Source: Lobosporangium transversale (taxonomy: Eukaryota; Mortierellomycota; Mortierellomycetes; Mortierellales; Mortierellaceae). From it: 64,000 nucleotides of DNA. Below the pieces are notes generated by a model. The model ran no database searches. It saw only the letters and a list, made by a program, of their open reading frames with translations, and had not been told where the DNA came from. Shown here piece by piece: positions 33,131 to 44,699 of this stretch. Location: the NCBI RefSeq assembly GCF_002105155.1, contig NW_019028980.1, positions 744,001 to 808,000 on the forward strand. Direction: 5' to 3'. The position numbers and the translations under genes are program-made. Every line of letters starts with the position of its first letter. Positions within the stretch are counted from its first letter, which is position 1.

Positions 33131-35488
33131 TTATTGTTCACAGGTCGCATGGACGTAATCAGTAATATCAAAACCAACAATATCGTCCTGCATATCTTCC
33201 TCCTCGTCTTCAATCTCCGTCTCATTATCTACATTCATATCATTGTCAACGCTCAAATCCCCACCCTGCTTCCGGACACAGACTGAATTGACGAATGATT
33301 GGATGCGCTTGCCTTCATTCATTTTTATTATGCCTTCTATGAGGAGATTAGCCACTGATGTGGCGTTTCCAAAGTTTGGATGATTCCTCTTCTCCTGAGG
33401 TATGTTGTCAAAGATATAATACTCTACTAATGACTTGTGGATTGCTGAGATGTCATCGCTCATCGACATATTTTCATGTTTAGTGCCTGTGTATGGAATA
33501 TTAAAATCAATCTCCATTTGGTCCGATAGATCACCGAGAGTCTGAACATTGACAGAAAGTGTCTCTTCCTCCATTTCCCAGTGGTCACAGGTTCGTTTCG
33601 CTTTAAATAAATTCTTGATCAATAAATTGTTGTGCTCTTGGTAAAGGTCTGCTGGTATCCAACGGTTTGGTTGGCCAGTGGTATTGACTAGCCATGAAGA
33701 TCTAACGGCATCCTTTGTTTGCTTGGACCAGGAGTAAGCAAAGCCGCAATGTAGATGCAGAAGTTCATTTGCATAGTTTTTTGTTGATCCGGCTTGAAAC
33801 ATTATTGTGATCCATTTTAGAATCTCTTCAATGCGCCCATGATCACCTGCTTTGATCGCAGACGATAGCTCCAAGTAAAAAAGCATGTCACGGAGAAACA
33901 AGGCGGAATTCCTAGATGTGGTCCCATCGAGGATTTCTAAGGAGCCAGTCAGAAGAAATCTATCAATTAATGTGTCCACTTTCGCCATGAGTTCAATTTT
34001 AAGTACTTCATCGGAGACACCTTCCGCAAATTCTTCCAAGTTTGTACTTAGTAGAGTAAGCTCCCATGCCCGTTGTACTAGTGCATCAAATGACTCGCGG
34101 AGAAGCTCATTTGTGGCATGAAAATCAGGCTTCTCTAGGGAAACCCTCTTTCGTTCAAGCAACGATACATTGAACGCAATTGAACCAGGTGTTGAAGCAG
34201 TGCCATAATGGGTACGCAAAATTGTTGAGGCCAGAAGCATTTGAAGATGGAATAACTGAATGACAGGTATGACCCAGTCAAGGCGGTGGTATGATGAGAT
34301 ATCGTCTGCACGTAATTCCTTCAATGAACGGAGCCTACTGACCGTCAGCTGGTCACCAGCAATGAGTATTCTTCGTCCCTCAAACCATTCATGCGGGAGT
34401 TCCAGCGCAGCTTCCGTTATAAATTCCAAGACTTCCAAGTTACCGCGAATCGTTCCTTGGTCAATACGCATTGATGGAAGCGGAAAAGTTTTCGTCTTTT
34501 CGAGCGTCAGTAAGTGCTTTGTAGGTGCTGGCATTGATTGCCCATCAAATCTTTTAAAATTTCGGAGTAGAACTCCGACCAAGTGGTATTGAAAAACTTT
34601 TCGAAGATGAGCTTCATTGTCATCAGTAGGCATCAAGTCCTGTAGGCGAAGGGATTGTGTGGGCTTGAAGTTTATCTCCTCCTCGGCTGCAACATTTGAG
34701 ACGATTGCAGTTGCTGTAGTTCCACTTACAAATATGTCCCTGTTTCCAAGTCGTTGATGGTGCTTGTGAGACGCCATATTTATATTATCGTATACGATAT
34801 ACCAAGGCACTTCTCTTACTGTAGCCTGGATACGATCGCGTGAGTCCGTACTTAATGCCTTTAGACCCCTCATGATTGTGGGATGAGAAACTGAAAGTCC
34901 TGCCTTTGAGAAAAGATTGACAAGCTTGACAGGCGCACCTTTACCAAACATATATAATCCAGTCATCATTTGAAGATAATTGCATCTGTTGCTGTATAAG
35001 AAGCCCAAGATACTTGCAATGACAGGAACTACTGTTGTAGCATCCCTGGAACTTGATTTATTCGCTCTGGTAAGGCCATTCAGGAGCGAATAAACGGTAG
35101 GAGCAATGGATTGAAATCTGTTGGCAATATTTTGAAGTGAAAACTTATCGGTTCTCTCCTTACAAACACCATTAGATGGAAGTCGCAACGTGTTATCTGC
35201 TGTAACCTCCCTGAGCTCATCCTTTGCAGAATGGAGAACAAATTCAATAGCACCAGAAAGAGCACTCTTCATATGCTCCGGGTCCGTAATGCCTCGCTGC
35301 CACAGGTCGATAATTTCTGCAGGACCATCATTTGCATAGAAAAAATTAACCTTACGCTTAATATTAGAGTCTTGCGACACTAACGAGGCTTTCAAGAAAG
35401 CCCTCAGCGAAAGCCTATGCTTTGCCATCACGTTATAAACGGCTCTCAAAGAAGTGGCACGTTTCGTCTGTTTCTTGCTTTTTGGCAT
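33131..35488 (-). CDS. DUF6589-type protein of the mirrored element
   Basis: Intronless, 785 aa. I choose the ATG at 35488 (MPKSKKQTKR): the frame stays open upstream to 35824, but that part is the shared promoter and untranslated leader. A basic N-terminus is followed by a helical region (about 110-225), then WYIVYDNINMASHKHHQRLG (229-248) and ILIAGDQLTVSRLRSL (374-389), the two blocks I associate with DUF6589 proteins that are greatly expanded in basidiomycetes and Mucoromycota. Asp233 and Asp379, each at the end of a hydrophobic strand, are placed as in RNase H-fold (DDE) transposases; this is inference. The C-terminus is very acidic (ETEIEDEEEDMQDD). Its stop TAA lies within AATAAA. Confidence 0.7.
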   Translation of the reverse strand: MPKSKKQTKRATSLRAVYNVMAKHRLSLRAFLKASLVSQDSNIKRKVNFFYANDGPAEIIDLWQRGITDPEHMKSALSGAIEFVLHSAKDELREVTADNTLRLPSNGVCKERTDKFSLQNIANRFQSIAPTVYSLLNGLTRANKSSSRDATTVVPVIASILGFLYSNRCNYLQMMTGLYMFGKGAPVKLVNLFSKAGLSVSHPTIMRGLKALSTDSRDRIQATVREVPWYIVYDNINMASHKHHQRLGNRDIFVSGTTATAIVSNVAAEEEINFKPTQSLRLQDLMPTDDNEAHLRKVFQYHLVGVLLRNFKRFDGQSMPAPTKHLLTLEKTKTFPLPSMRIDQGTIRGNLEVLEFITEAALELPHEWFEGRRILIAGDQLTVSRLRSLKELRADDISSYHRLDWVIPVIQLFHLQMLLASTILRTHYGTASTPGSIAFNVSLLERKRVSLEKPDFHATNELLRESFDALVQRAWELTLLSTNLEEFAEGVSDEVLKIELMAKVDTLIDRFLLTGSLEILDGTTSRNSALFLRDMLFYLELSSAIKAGDHGRIEEILKWITIMFQAGSTKNYANELLHLHCGFAYSWSKQTKDAVRSSWLVNTTGQPNRWIPADLYQEHNNLLIKNLFKAKRTCDHWEMEEETLSVNVQTLGDLSDQMEIDFNIPYTGTKHENMSMSDDISAIHKSLVEYYIFDNIPQEKRNHPNFGNATSVANLLIEGIIKMNEGKRIQSFVNSVCVRKQGGDLSVDNDMNVDNETEIEDEEEDMQDDIVGFDITDYVHATCEQ

Positions 35489-36310
35489 GTTGCAAAATAT
35501 TTTATTAATTTTTTTTTTGCAAATGTTAGAGAAAACTACAGGTCGGTAATGAGTGTGTAGCAGGTGTGTAATGAGATTGCAATGGGAGCGCAATGAGAGT
35601 GAGAGAAGGGGTGAAGGCGAGGGGAAGAGTGAGGTGGTGAGGGAGAGAGAGAGGAAGAGGGAGAGGGAGAGGGAGAAGGAGAGGGAGAGGGAGAAGAAAG
35701 GTAAGAGAGAGAAAGAAAGATAAAAGTTAATGTTGAAAAGTATATGTGTATCCGATCTATATATGCCAGATTGACTCCATATAAGCATGAATGTGAGTTG
35801 CATGTGTTTTGTACGCTCTTCCATATGATTTTTGACTTTGAAAAAAAAAAAAATTCAAAAAATTTAAGTCGCCAGCTAATAGTCGACTTTTGATTCCAGC
35901 CTGAGAGATAGGCTCGTCACCAGCCTGAGAGAGAAGCATCTGCAAGAGCAAGCCACCAGTTGCCTTTTTAGGCACGCTTGCCTTGCAGCACGTGTAAACA
36001 CACGTGCGCTTCGTCCTCAGGCTGGTGACGAGCCTAGGGGGGAGTTGTTACGTACCGAGGCTTGGGAGTGCACCTCAGGTGCACTTCCATTTTTATTCAT
36101 AAGGTCAGAATATCATGTGACGGTCATAGAGAGTCTTTGATAAAAGGCTCTCGTTTGACAATAATAAAAACAACTTTTGATCTCCTTGACTTCTAATATC
36201 TGAAAAACATCTCACATTGTCTTAAGCAACAAGCCAAGTTTTGTCACTCTCATCTTCGTAACACTTTTAAAAAAACTTCCGCACCACTTTATTAAACCTC
36301 TTCAGACAAA
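35489..36310. promoter_or_regulatory. Bidirectional promoter, right arm (nuclease outward, DUF6589 inward)
   Basis: Mirror of the left-arm promoter. The same DNA therefore drives a different inward gene here, with the shared sequence running into the start codon itself. Confidence 0.6.
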
Positions 36311-38022
36311 ATGGCCGTCAACTCATTCATTTTCGAAAACATGGTATGCCAATTTCCAATTGGCGAATGGCCAAGCCCAAAGGATCTTACCATTTTCCAT
36401 TTCGTCGAATTGATCGCCAAAGAAAACTGTATGGGCCGTAGTGTTAAAAGCTTCAACAACATTATTACAAGGATCAAGAACATGACGCGACCAAAAAATA
36501 ACGATTCGGTCGTGAATATGATTTACAAGGAGAGCTTACGTGCCCTACTTGTAGACATAAAAACAAGAAAAATCAGAGGTTACCTGGAGGGGGTATGTAT
36601 CGAATAAATTAACGTTGAACCAACGAATTGATCCGATTTGACTAATATTTACTTCCATTATGATTCCAATATTAATAAAATAATAACAACTAGTCTAACG
36701 AGTCTGACAAGACTAAAAAGTCTGAGCCTGTCAACCGCCTCACTGGGGAAGGCGAGAGGAGTAGCCAGGTCACGGATAGATTGGTCTTGAAAGGACGTTT
36801 CGACGTGTCTTCTCTCCTCATGGAGGCACGAGAAGAGCTCGTTAAACTTGAGGAACAGCGCCAGGGAACGCTCCTCTCTTCACCTGATATTCTGTGAGTG
36901 CTTTTTACAACCATTTATTTCATTGCTTGAGAATACACCGAAGGTCGTGACACTAATACAGTTCTTACTGTGATTTCAAGCTCCATAAACTTCATTTTTA
37001 CAAAGGAATTTATGGAAAAGTATTGTCCAAAAGACAGGCATGGTATGATCCTTAGCCACTTTTTCAAGGCTACAACGACCGTAGCCTTGAGTGAGCAGGA
37101 TTTGGCTTTTTCCAAATTCTGCATGGAGAAAGCAGAGGCGTCAAACTCTGCTTCCGAGTATCGCGCCTGTCTTGAACAGGGTTGGGAAGGAGCAAGTGAA
37201 ATGCTCAAGAGTATTTTCACCACGGTTGGCAGCGATACGTTCTTTTGGGAGCCACCCAAAATAAACGAGATGACATACAGCATGCTCTACCTCAGGCCCT
37301 ACCTCTATGCCATCGCAGAAACTATAGGACTTTGGTGAGTAGTGGACCTGTCAGTTCTTTGTTCTTCATTCACTTCTGCAGGATATTCACATGTTATTTC
37401 TTCACTCTTGGTATAACACGCCTCCGCTTTCAGCGATTACGAATTCCCAACGGAGGAATACTATGAGGAGCGCTTTAGACCAGATCACTTGGTTACGGCC
37501 AACGGTCTGCCTCTACTCATAGTGGAGGTGAAACTCCCAGGCACTTCTAACGTGTTCCTTCGTAGAGATTTCAGGAAATTACTTTCTGAGATGAAGCTGG
37601 CACTAGATCTCTTGTTCGCTGAGGGTGTGGTAGACCCAACGGTCCTGGGTCTGCTTGTTCAAAGTATGTTATACTCTTGTATATTTTTATAATCCATGAA
37701 ACCTAAACGGAGACAGTGGTGCTAATTCACGCTTTTAGAGGATCAAATGGAGATCTTCGTAATGACCCTAGATTGCGAAGCCATTTATATCCCCAGACTA
37801 TTGGGCAAGGTCACACTGCCCAAGGATAAGAAGAGCCTTGGAGTAATTGCAGAAGCAGTGCCAATTCTGGAGGCTACAAAGGCACCTTACTTGAAAGCCA
37901 AGGAAGCTGTCGAGGGGCGACCCGCGAGCGTTACAGGCGCGGTGAAACATGCCCATACATGGGTGAGGCCATCTTTTCACCTCTGCAAGCTCAAGGATAG
38001 AAAGCGCAAGAGATCAGAATAA
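36311..38022 (+). CDS. PD-(D/E)XK nuclease-like protein, right-arm copy, five exons
   Basis: Exons 36311-36592, 36694-36893, 36981-37334, 37434-37663 and 37739-38022; mirror image of the left copy and the same 449-residue product, as far as the matching frames show. Because both copies have intact splice sites and frames, the arms were copied or homogenised recently. It points outward, away from the core, and is divergent from the DUF6589 gene. Confidence 0.68.
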
Positions 38023-38245
38023 ATTGCTTCATTAAGGATTGTTTATTGTACTATTCATCTTTAATGCCTGATGCTTCTTGCTATTCCAACGAATTATAAA
38101 CAAATCCGTCAAGAGTCTTGCCCACGATACCCTCATCCATGCCCCTCAACAAAAACCGCAGACCGATAACTGCTAATCATCTGAGTGTGCAAACGAATGA
38201 AATCTTGATTGATCTAATATTAATACAGAGTATATGATAGTAAGT

Positions 38246-39056
38246 TAAAATCGGTTTTGATATCGAGTTGCAGGTTGCAGGTTTGAATAAAGGCCATGCG
38301 TTTGTAGTACCATGCAAAGGATCACATCCTTATCCATTTTTCCGAGACGGAGAGCATACGGCAACTTGTGGTCGAACCTAAGGAGCCGACAGGAGATAGT
38401 AGGAACCAAGGCAGAGCCATATTTCGGAGGAAAAAAAAGAAAAAGAAAAAGAAAAGAAAAAGAAAAAGAAAAGAAAAAGAAAAAGAAAAGAAAAAGAAAA
38501 GAAAAAGAAAATAAAAGAAAAAGAAAATAAAAGAAAAAGAAAATAAAAGACTCGGATGTTTGACAGACTCTTAATTACCGGGGGGCTGAAGCTTTTGCAC
38601 AAGACCAAAGATCTGTTCAAAAGCTTCCCCACTAGTACAGTGGCCGGTTCGAATCAGCAGAACATCTGGTGTCTCCTTGTAACGACCTTCAAGGTCAAAG
38701 AAAAGAATAAAAAAAAAAAGAAAAAGAAAGATTCAGATGCTTGACAGACTCTTAATTACCGGGGGGCTGAAGCTTTTGCACAAGACCAAAGATCTGTTCA
38801 AAAGCTTCCCCACTAGTACAGTGGCCGGTTCGAATCAGCAGAACATCTGGTGTCTCCTTGTAACGACCTTCAAGGTCAAAGAAAAGAAAAGGGAGAAGGA
38901 AGCTGCGATGTTCTCATTGGATCGAAAAAGTCCGCGTCTATTCATTGTAAGAAACCAGAGATTACTTACAGATAATTAGGAAGCGCAGCTAAATGATAAA
39001 AAAAGATAATGTTTACTACTTACTTGATGGAACTCTGTGAATTTGACGATCATCAT
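38246..39056 (-). CDS. Mirror copy of the unresolved spliced candidate (right arm)
   Basis: Same pieces as 27388-28198 in reverse orientation, with identical sequence. It adds no independent support because the arms are copies. Confidence 0.3.
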
Positions 39057-39331
39057 GTTTGATTGCGTTGCGTGAGAGCTAAGAGTGAAGGCAAGGAAGC
39101 GGAAGCAAAACATGATGACGCATAACAGTTATTCAACGTCAAAGCCACTGACCTCTTCCGCCGCTAGGCGTGCAAATAGAGGACAGCGAGCCAAGCTTGC
39201 AAGTAGCGAACGACATCAGAATTAGAGTTGCTATTCAATACAATTCAATTTTCGCTGGAGCCTATTCAATCAATTTAAAAAATATAAGGTATCATGACCA
39301 AATGAAACGGGGCTATATATACTATGTCTGC

Positions 39332-39363
<32 letters not shown>

Positions 39364-39562
39364 AAGTCCTGAAAAGCATGTCTATCAACATGAAATGAAG
39401 GTGGTCGCTTTTAATCATGGTAGCACGCTGAATACTTGATAGAAGTTGATCTCATGTTCTGAACAACGTGTGTCCATGACAGCCTATCCACATGCATATG
39501 TGGAGACCCATCAGTAAGTGGCTTTGGTTTGCTCGTGCATATACGGGGAATTCAAGTGCAGG

Positions 39563-39843
39563 CCCCCTGAAAGAAAAGTAAGAAAAGTAAATTTTGAGTA
39601 AAACAAAAGTAAATAATAAGTATATTTCCAGTAAATATCAGTAAAACAAAAGTATATTTTCAGTAAATATCAGTAAAACAAAAGTAAGTAAAAAGTATAT
39701 TTTCAGTAAGTACTTACTGATTTTTACTCGAAATATACTTTTGTTTTACTCAAAATTTACTTTTTTTTTTTTTTTTTTTACCGATGTGTAAGTAAATAAT
39801 AAGTAAATAATAAGTAAAAATTTACTGAAAAAAACTTCAGTAC
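39563..39843. repeat. Subterminal iteron region with nested inverted repeat (right arm)
   Basis: Mirror image of 26600-26880, with the same AGTAAA/TTTACT units and the same internal fold-back. Confidence 0.7.
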
Positions 39844-39870
39844 GAATGTTCAGTACATCAGTACAGGTCA

Positions 39871-40670
39871 CTGACTGGAAACATCAAGGACCGAGCGGGA
39901 TTAATCATGGGAGGCCTGTGAAACATTTTGCCACTGCTCAGTCCAGTTGTGTGGTGCATTGGTCATCCCAGGGAGCGCCGTACATAAGAAAACATTCAAT
40001 ACGTTCCAATAAATTTATTCTATTTCTCGTTTCATTGAATATCTTTCTGATAATGGATTGTACGGTTGAAGAGAAATCCTCAGCTTAAATAGTATAGAAT
40101 CAGGGGGGTGATGGAGATATTGCTTACAATATAGGAAAGCTAAAGATGAGGATGAGAGCTACTTGGATAGGTTGATTACACAGTACGTATGGCCGGTATT
40201 TGCTCATCTGCTCATCCCACATCGGATCTTTACCAGTGAATGGGCGTCATGTCTGAGGTGCTGATGAAGAGGATGGAAAGTTAGTTGAGGACTCGCCAAG
40301 GTAAAAATGGTTTTTTCGCTTTGTCTTTTTTTAGTCTTGGCTACAAAAGGAAGAATGATCTACAAACGAACTACTAGCAAGCAAGGTCAAACCTAGTTAG
40401 ACTCACAAAATAAAATTTTTCTCTCACGCGCTCAGATGTTGTTCTTTTGTGTACAACACGTTATATATATGTATTCGCCCAGATTTTGTGCTAGCTGAGA
40501 CACCAGATCTTGGATTCGCCTAGAAAAATTCGCACTCGCTCTGTGCCTGAAGCCCGTGATCTGGCCTAATTGGCTAGTGAGCCATCACGTACTTCACAGC
40601 TTATACTACATTGCCAATATTTTGGTGTCATTGGCTATACATTTATATCCCCATTACCAAGGTGTGTACA

Positions 40671-40701
<31 letters not shown>

Positions 40702-41075
40702 CGCTGTGTTTGCCCTCAGTTGACTCCCATTTGATTTCACTGGTGAGTCTTTTTGTGCCATCTTATGTCGCATGTTAGTTGCTGTTTATTTACACTTGGA
40801 AGCCTTTACCATATCACTTGCAAATAATAATAATAATAATAATAACCTTACGCGTTGAACTAGGCCCATGGCGCACTCAAAAAATCCCAAAGTTCGACTC
40901 ATTATCGGGCTACTCACCAATAATACATTTTTCTTTTTTTAAGTTAACAGGCATCCATAAAAACCTGTTTTCCTCCTGCCTCATGTGCTGTTCAAGGATA
41001 GAGCCCTTACAGACGCTTTCCTCGTCAAAGCGGAGACACTTGTTTAGGACTTTATTTTTTATTATTTTATTTCAT
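39871..41075. other. Spacer right of the mirrored element
   Basis: Holds the broken GH95 fragment (40133-40330), A27 (about 40672-40698) and an AAT repeat (40824-40846). No intact gene is seen. Confidence 0.5.
40133..40330 (+). pseudogene. Broken inverted copy of part of the GH95 gene
   Basis: About 195 bp match, in opposite orientation, the 3' end of GH95 exon 2 and the start of its intron 2 (42557-42752), including the splice donor and the following TTTTTTCGCTTTGTC. Small indels (for example an extra CGTA after ACACAGTA) break the frame. It is a genomic, not a cDNA, duplicate. Confidence 0.8.
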
Positions 41076-42053
41076 TCAAGTATCAATCTCGATGACATAT
41101 ATCTGGCCTTTAGCCATAGTTAACACAATCGTGTCCTCTTCACGGGAATATACAGGTGTCTTTGTTGAGCCCTTGATGGACACATGGATCTTGTCATTTG
41201 GCGTCACATCTTCTCCTTTCATTGTTCCAATCCTCACTGTCAACACTGAGCCCTTTAAGGTTGCCTCAGTCTCTACAACCTTGACTTTTCGTCCTTGCCA
41301 GCTCACGGCTACAGTATGTCCCTCTTTCGTCCTAAACCCTTGAACAGATCCCTGATTCAACCATCGATCTGGCAACCCTGTCTCTGCACAAGTCAAGACA
41401 TCCACAGAACCCGGTGATTGGCTTTGTATCACCATCTCCACTATCGCTGCAGCCATCCCTAACAGTCCAGAGTACCCCTCATCAAAATCCAACAAGTTCG
41501 TATGTTTGAGATTATGTTCCTTGAACAGCTTCAGTGCTTTATTAGCCATTGTCCCATTGCCAAGCCGAGCCCATGCAGCTGCACGCCAGCTCTTAGGCCA
41601 TCCCAAGTCCTCCTCCGTTGTTCCCATACGTCGCCGTTCAAGCGTCATCTTGGCAGCCTCCAATAGCTCTTCCCGGCCCGGATTAGCTTCACATCCTCCC
41701 TCGCCGCCTGTGGGCCCTTTTGGTTGGACAAAGATGGCCTGTCCTGGATAAACGGCCCAGAACGGCGCTAAGTGTCGATGAGCGTTGTTAGGATCATCCA
41801 AATCCAAATCCCATTCCTGTAACTGACCCCACTGTCCGATCTTGAATCCCGGTGATAAATTGCTCAAAGTCTCTGTTAGGTTTTGAATAAAGTCCTTGTC
41901 CCGTTCACCAATAATTGTAGTCGCCTGTAATGTCGAGTTCAATAGATTCCAGACCAATTGTTGGTCCAATGCAGAGCCAACTGTGAAGGGACCATGCTCT
42001 GGAGAATATGATGGGGATATCACACGCGAGCCATTGCAATGAGATGGTTGTTG

Positions 42054-42090
<37 letters not shown>

Positions 42091-44538
42091 GGATACTGTT
42101 GCGCTAAAGAATCAATCCAAAACTGTGCTGCTCCCTTCATCACCTTGTACACACGATCCCTCAAGAAATTATAGTCTTGACTATAGAGATACCTCTCCCA
42201 TGCATGTTGAGAGAGCCAAGCATTTGCAGCCGGGAAATAGAATGAATTTGGTTGAGCTGTAGGACCCGTATGTGCCCAGATATTGGAGAATGTATGTGTC
42301 ATCCATCCGCGGACTCCATGATGAAGACTAGCTGTCTCTTGGCCACGAGGGACGAGCAGTTTCTCGATATAGTCGAGCAGCGGTATCACTGTCTCGCCAA
42401 GCCCTGTCCCCTCTGCCAGCCAATAGTTCATCTGCAGATCAATATTCATTTTGTAGCCAAGGCTAGGAGGTCGAAAGAGAAAATAAAAAGCAGAGTTTAA
42501 ATGTTTTAAAAAGCTTTTGAGTAAGTGAGAGCTTAAAATATACATAAGGAAAAAGAAAAGGACAAAGCGAAAAAACCATTTTTACCTTGGCGAGTCCTCA
42601 ACTAACTTTCCATCCTCTTCATCAGCACCCCAGACATGACGCCCACTCACTGGTAAAGATCCGATGTGGGAAGAGGAGATGAGCAAATACCGGCCATACT
42701 GTGTAATCAACCCATCCAAGTAGCTCTCATCCTCATCTTTTGCTTTCCCATGCCGGCTCGCCTCCACTAATTCGTCTGTTGCCAGTTGAGTAGTCGCTGG
42801 TTGGCCCAGATCCAGTTCAAATCTCCGGAATAAAGCTTGGTATTCTTGAAGATACTTTTGGAGCTGATCGTTATAAAACATGGAAAGCGCCTTATCGATC
42901 ACATTGAGCAAGCGAACGTGTGGATCCTTGCCCCGAAAAGTTGGATACTCATTTGTATCCCAGTTCGTGCCCAAACTGTAGTATAGAGTCACCGTGTCAA
43001 ATCCTAACACTATCACTTCTCGACTGTTGGACATGGACACCCCCGTGGCCCCCTCAGCCTTGACTGCGACTTGTGCTTCAACTATCATGTTATTGGATTG
43101 CAGCTGTGCTCGGAATCCTAGCCGGTTATGAATATTGGTGTACTCGAGATTGTTTTCTTGATGTGATTTGAGCGAAACTTTGAGGTTCATAGACTTTGGT
43201 TCAGAGGCTTGCATACGCATCACACAGGTTGACTCTGAGTAGCTGCAAAAATACTCTCTAAAAAGAAAGAAAGTAAAAAAAAAAAAATAAAATAAAAAAA
43301 AAATGAGTATATTAGTAAAAAGTAAAAAGACCATGCAGAAGCTTGAAGGTCCTCACCACATGAGGGTGATTAACTTTCCTTTTTTTTTTTTTTTTTTTTT
43401 TTTTTCCCGGGCTTGCCTATTACCTGCTGTAGTCCACACCTTGTGCCGAGAAGGTCACCCTAATGACTCCAGTTTCCAGATCTAATTCACGTTTATATTG
43501 CTCTACTATTGCGAACGGGCGTAACTCGCTGATCAAGATCTCACCAAATGCCTCGGGCCGTCCAAACCCACGTTCATCCCCTTGTAATGTTTTGACGATC
43601 GGCATGGATGTTTTAATCACTTGCCTCTCATCCAATGCCTTTCGAAATCCCCCCAGCGCCTTTTGCCTTGCCTCTGCTTCACTCTCTGCTACATTTCCGC
43701 CTCTGTACACATTATCTCCTTCGCTTTCACGATCGTAGTAGTAGCTGTTATTATTATTATTATTATTATTGTTGTTGTTGTTGATTTTACCGCTGTTGTT
43801 TTTGTAATTGTACCCAACATTAGTATCCATGGACTCTTGCTGCTGCTGCTGCTGCTGTTGTTGTTGTTGTTGTTGAGATTGCGGTTGAGATTGCGGTCCC
43901 TGTTCAGGGTATCCAGGTCCTCCTGACCAGCAGCTCTCTTCATTCAACACAAGTCGCTCTTGGTTAATCCCTCCACCGACCAACACTCGTACCCGTCCAC
44001 CATTACTCATCAGAAGCCCTTCTTCCTTAATATTCTTTGCAGGGTTCCGATACCAGAGCCTCCAGCGAGAAGGAGGGGGTTCCGATGAAGGGAACGCGTC
44101 TCTCTTTATTTCTGCTTCAATGAATGTTGATGACGTGGGTTCCGATAAGAATTGCCTGCACTCCTCCTCCAATGCGCTCCTAACTTCTGCCTCTGTGCGC
44201 AGGTCTGCAAGACTATTGGAGTTGTCATCCTCATCTTTGAATTTCTTCTCCCCTTCTGTTTTCTTATATCTATCATCCATGTTGTAATCCTGAGAAAATA
44301 CCTCCTGAATGTTGAGCCCTTTATTGGTGTGTGGGCCTCGAAGATGCATAGGTGGTGGTGATGATGGCGATAATGGTGTGTCCTGTAGGAATGGTACCAC
44401 TAGTTGTGCATCTACAATGGCTATAGTCTTCCTGCCTGCGTTATAGCCAAAGTTCCCTTGGCCTGTCAAGAACGCAAGCGTTGTTACCAAGCAGAGCAAC
44501 AGCCGAGCCTTTGGCTTCATAGGACCGTAGTGGTGCAT
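41076..44538 (-). CDS. Glycoside hydrolase family 95 (alpha-L-fucosidase type), three exons
   Basis: Exons 44538-43424, 43257-42586 and 42462-41076 join in frame (1,057 aa). A signal peptide follows the second in-frame Met at 44520 (KARLLLCLVTTLAFLTG), so it is probably secreted. GH95 marks: LWYRNPAKNIKEEGLLMSNG and LNEESCWSGGPG near the N-terminus; SLGYKMNIDLQMNYWLAEG at the start of exon 3; then HGVRGWMTH and WAHTGPT. GH95 enzymes remove alpha-1,2-fucose (or galactose) by inversion. Three low-complexity inserts are unusual: a Gln run and an Asn run in exon 1 (43740-43880) and a Gln run in exon 3 (about 42047-42090), coded by CAG/CAA and AAT/AAC repeats. The catalytic Asp/Asn pair could not be fixed by eye. 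Confidence 0.85.
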
Positions 44539-44666
44539 AACGTATAATATTAATGTCCCTTTTTGCTGAAGCGAGTGAGAATGAGCAGAGTTTTTTTAAA
44601 TAAAAAAAAAAAGGAATGCCTTGTGGGAATTTCGACATGAACAAAAAAAAAAAAAATTGCATGACG

Positions 44667-44699
<33 letters not shown>

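Larger units (their letters stand above)
26573..39870. mobile_element. Mirrored composite element: two near-identical 4.4-kb inverted arms around a two-gene core
   Basis: Every position i in 27113-30957 pairs with the complement at 66444-i. Outside one A/T homopolymer (28 T at 27085-27112 against 27 A at 39332-39358) the sum is 66443. Arms run 26573-30957 and 35487-39870; the core is 30958-35486. From the frames that mirror exactly, the arms look identical apart from that one base. Contents: a nuclease-like gene in each arm, a RecQ-like helicase and a DUF6589 protein in the core. I saw no target-site duplication at the outer ends. The gene set suggests a mobile or selfish element; that is inference. 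Confidence 0.8.
35487..39870 (-). repeat. Right arm of the giant inverted repeat
   Basis: Reverse complement of the left arm. The inner end falls inside the start codon (35486-35488) of the DUF6589 gene: the shared sequence GCAACAT supplies its A and T. Confidence 0.92.

Noticed and set aside
35489-35824. N-terminal extension of the DUF6589 frame (112 extra codons)
   Set aside because: The same DNA is the mirrored promoter of the helicase gene, where the matching frame runs into out-of-frame coding; the Ser/Leu/Phe repeat comes from a CT tract.
26573-39870. Mirrored element as a pure assembly artefact
   Set aside because: The core is unique with different genes at each arm junction, and the arms differ in one homopolymer; an artefact would normally mirror the junctions too. 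Long reads are still the decisive test.
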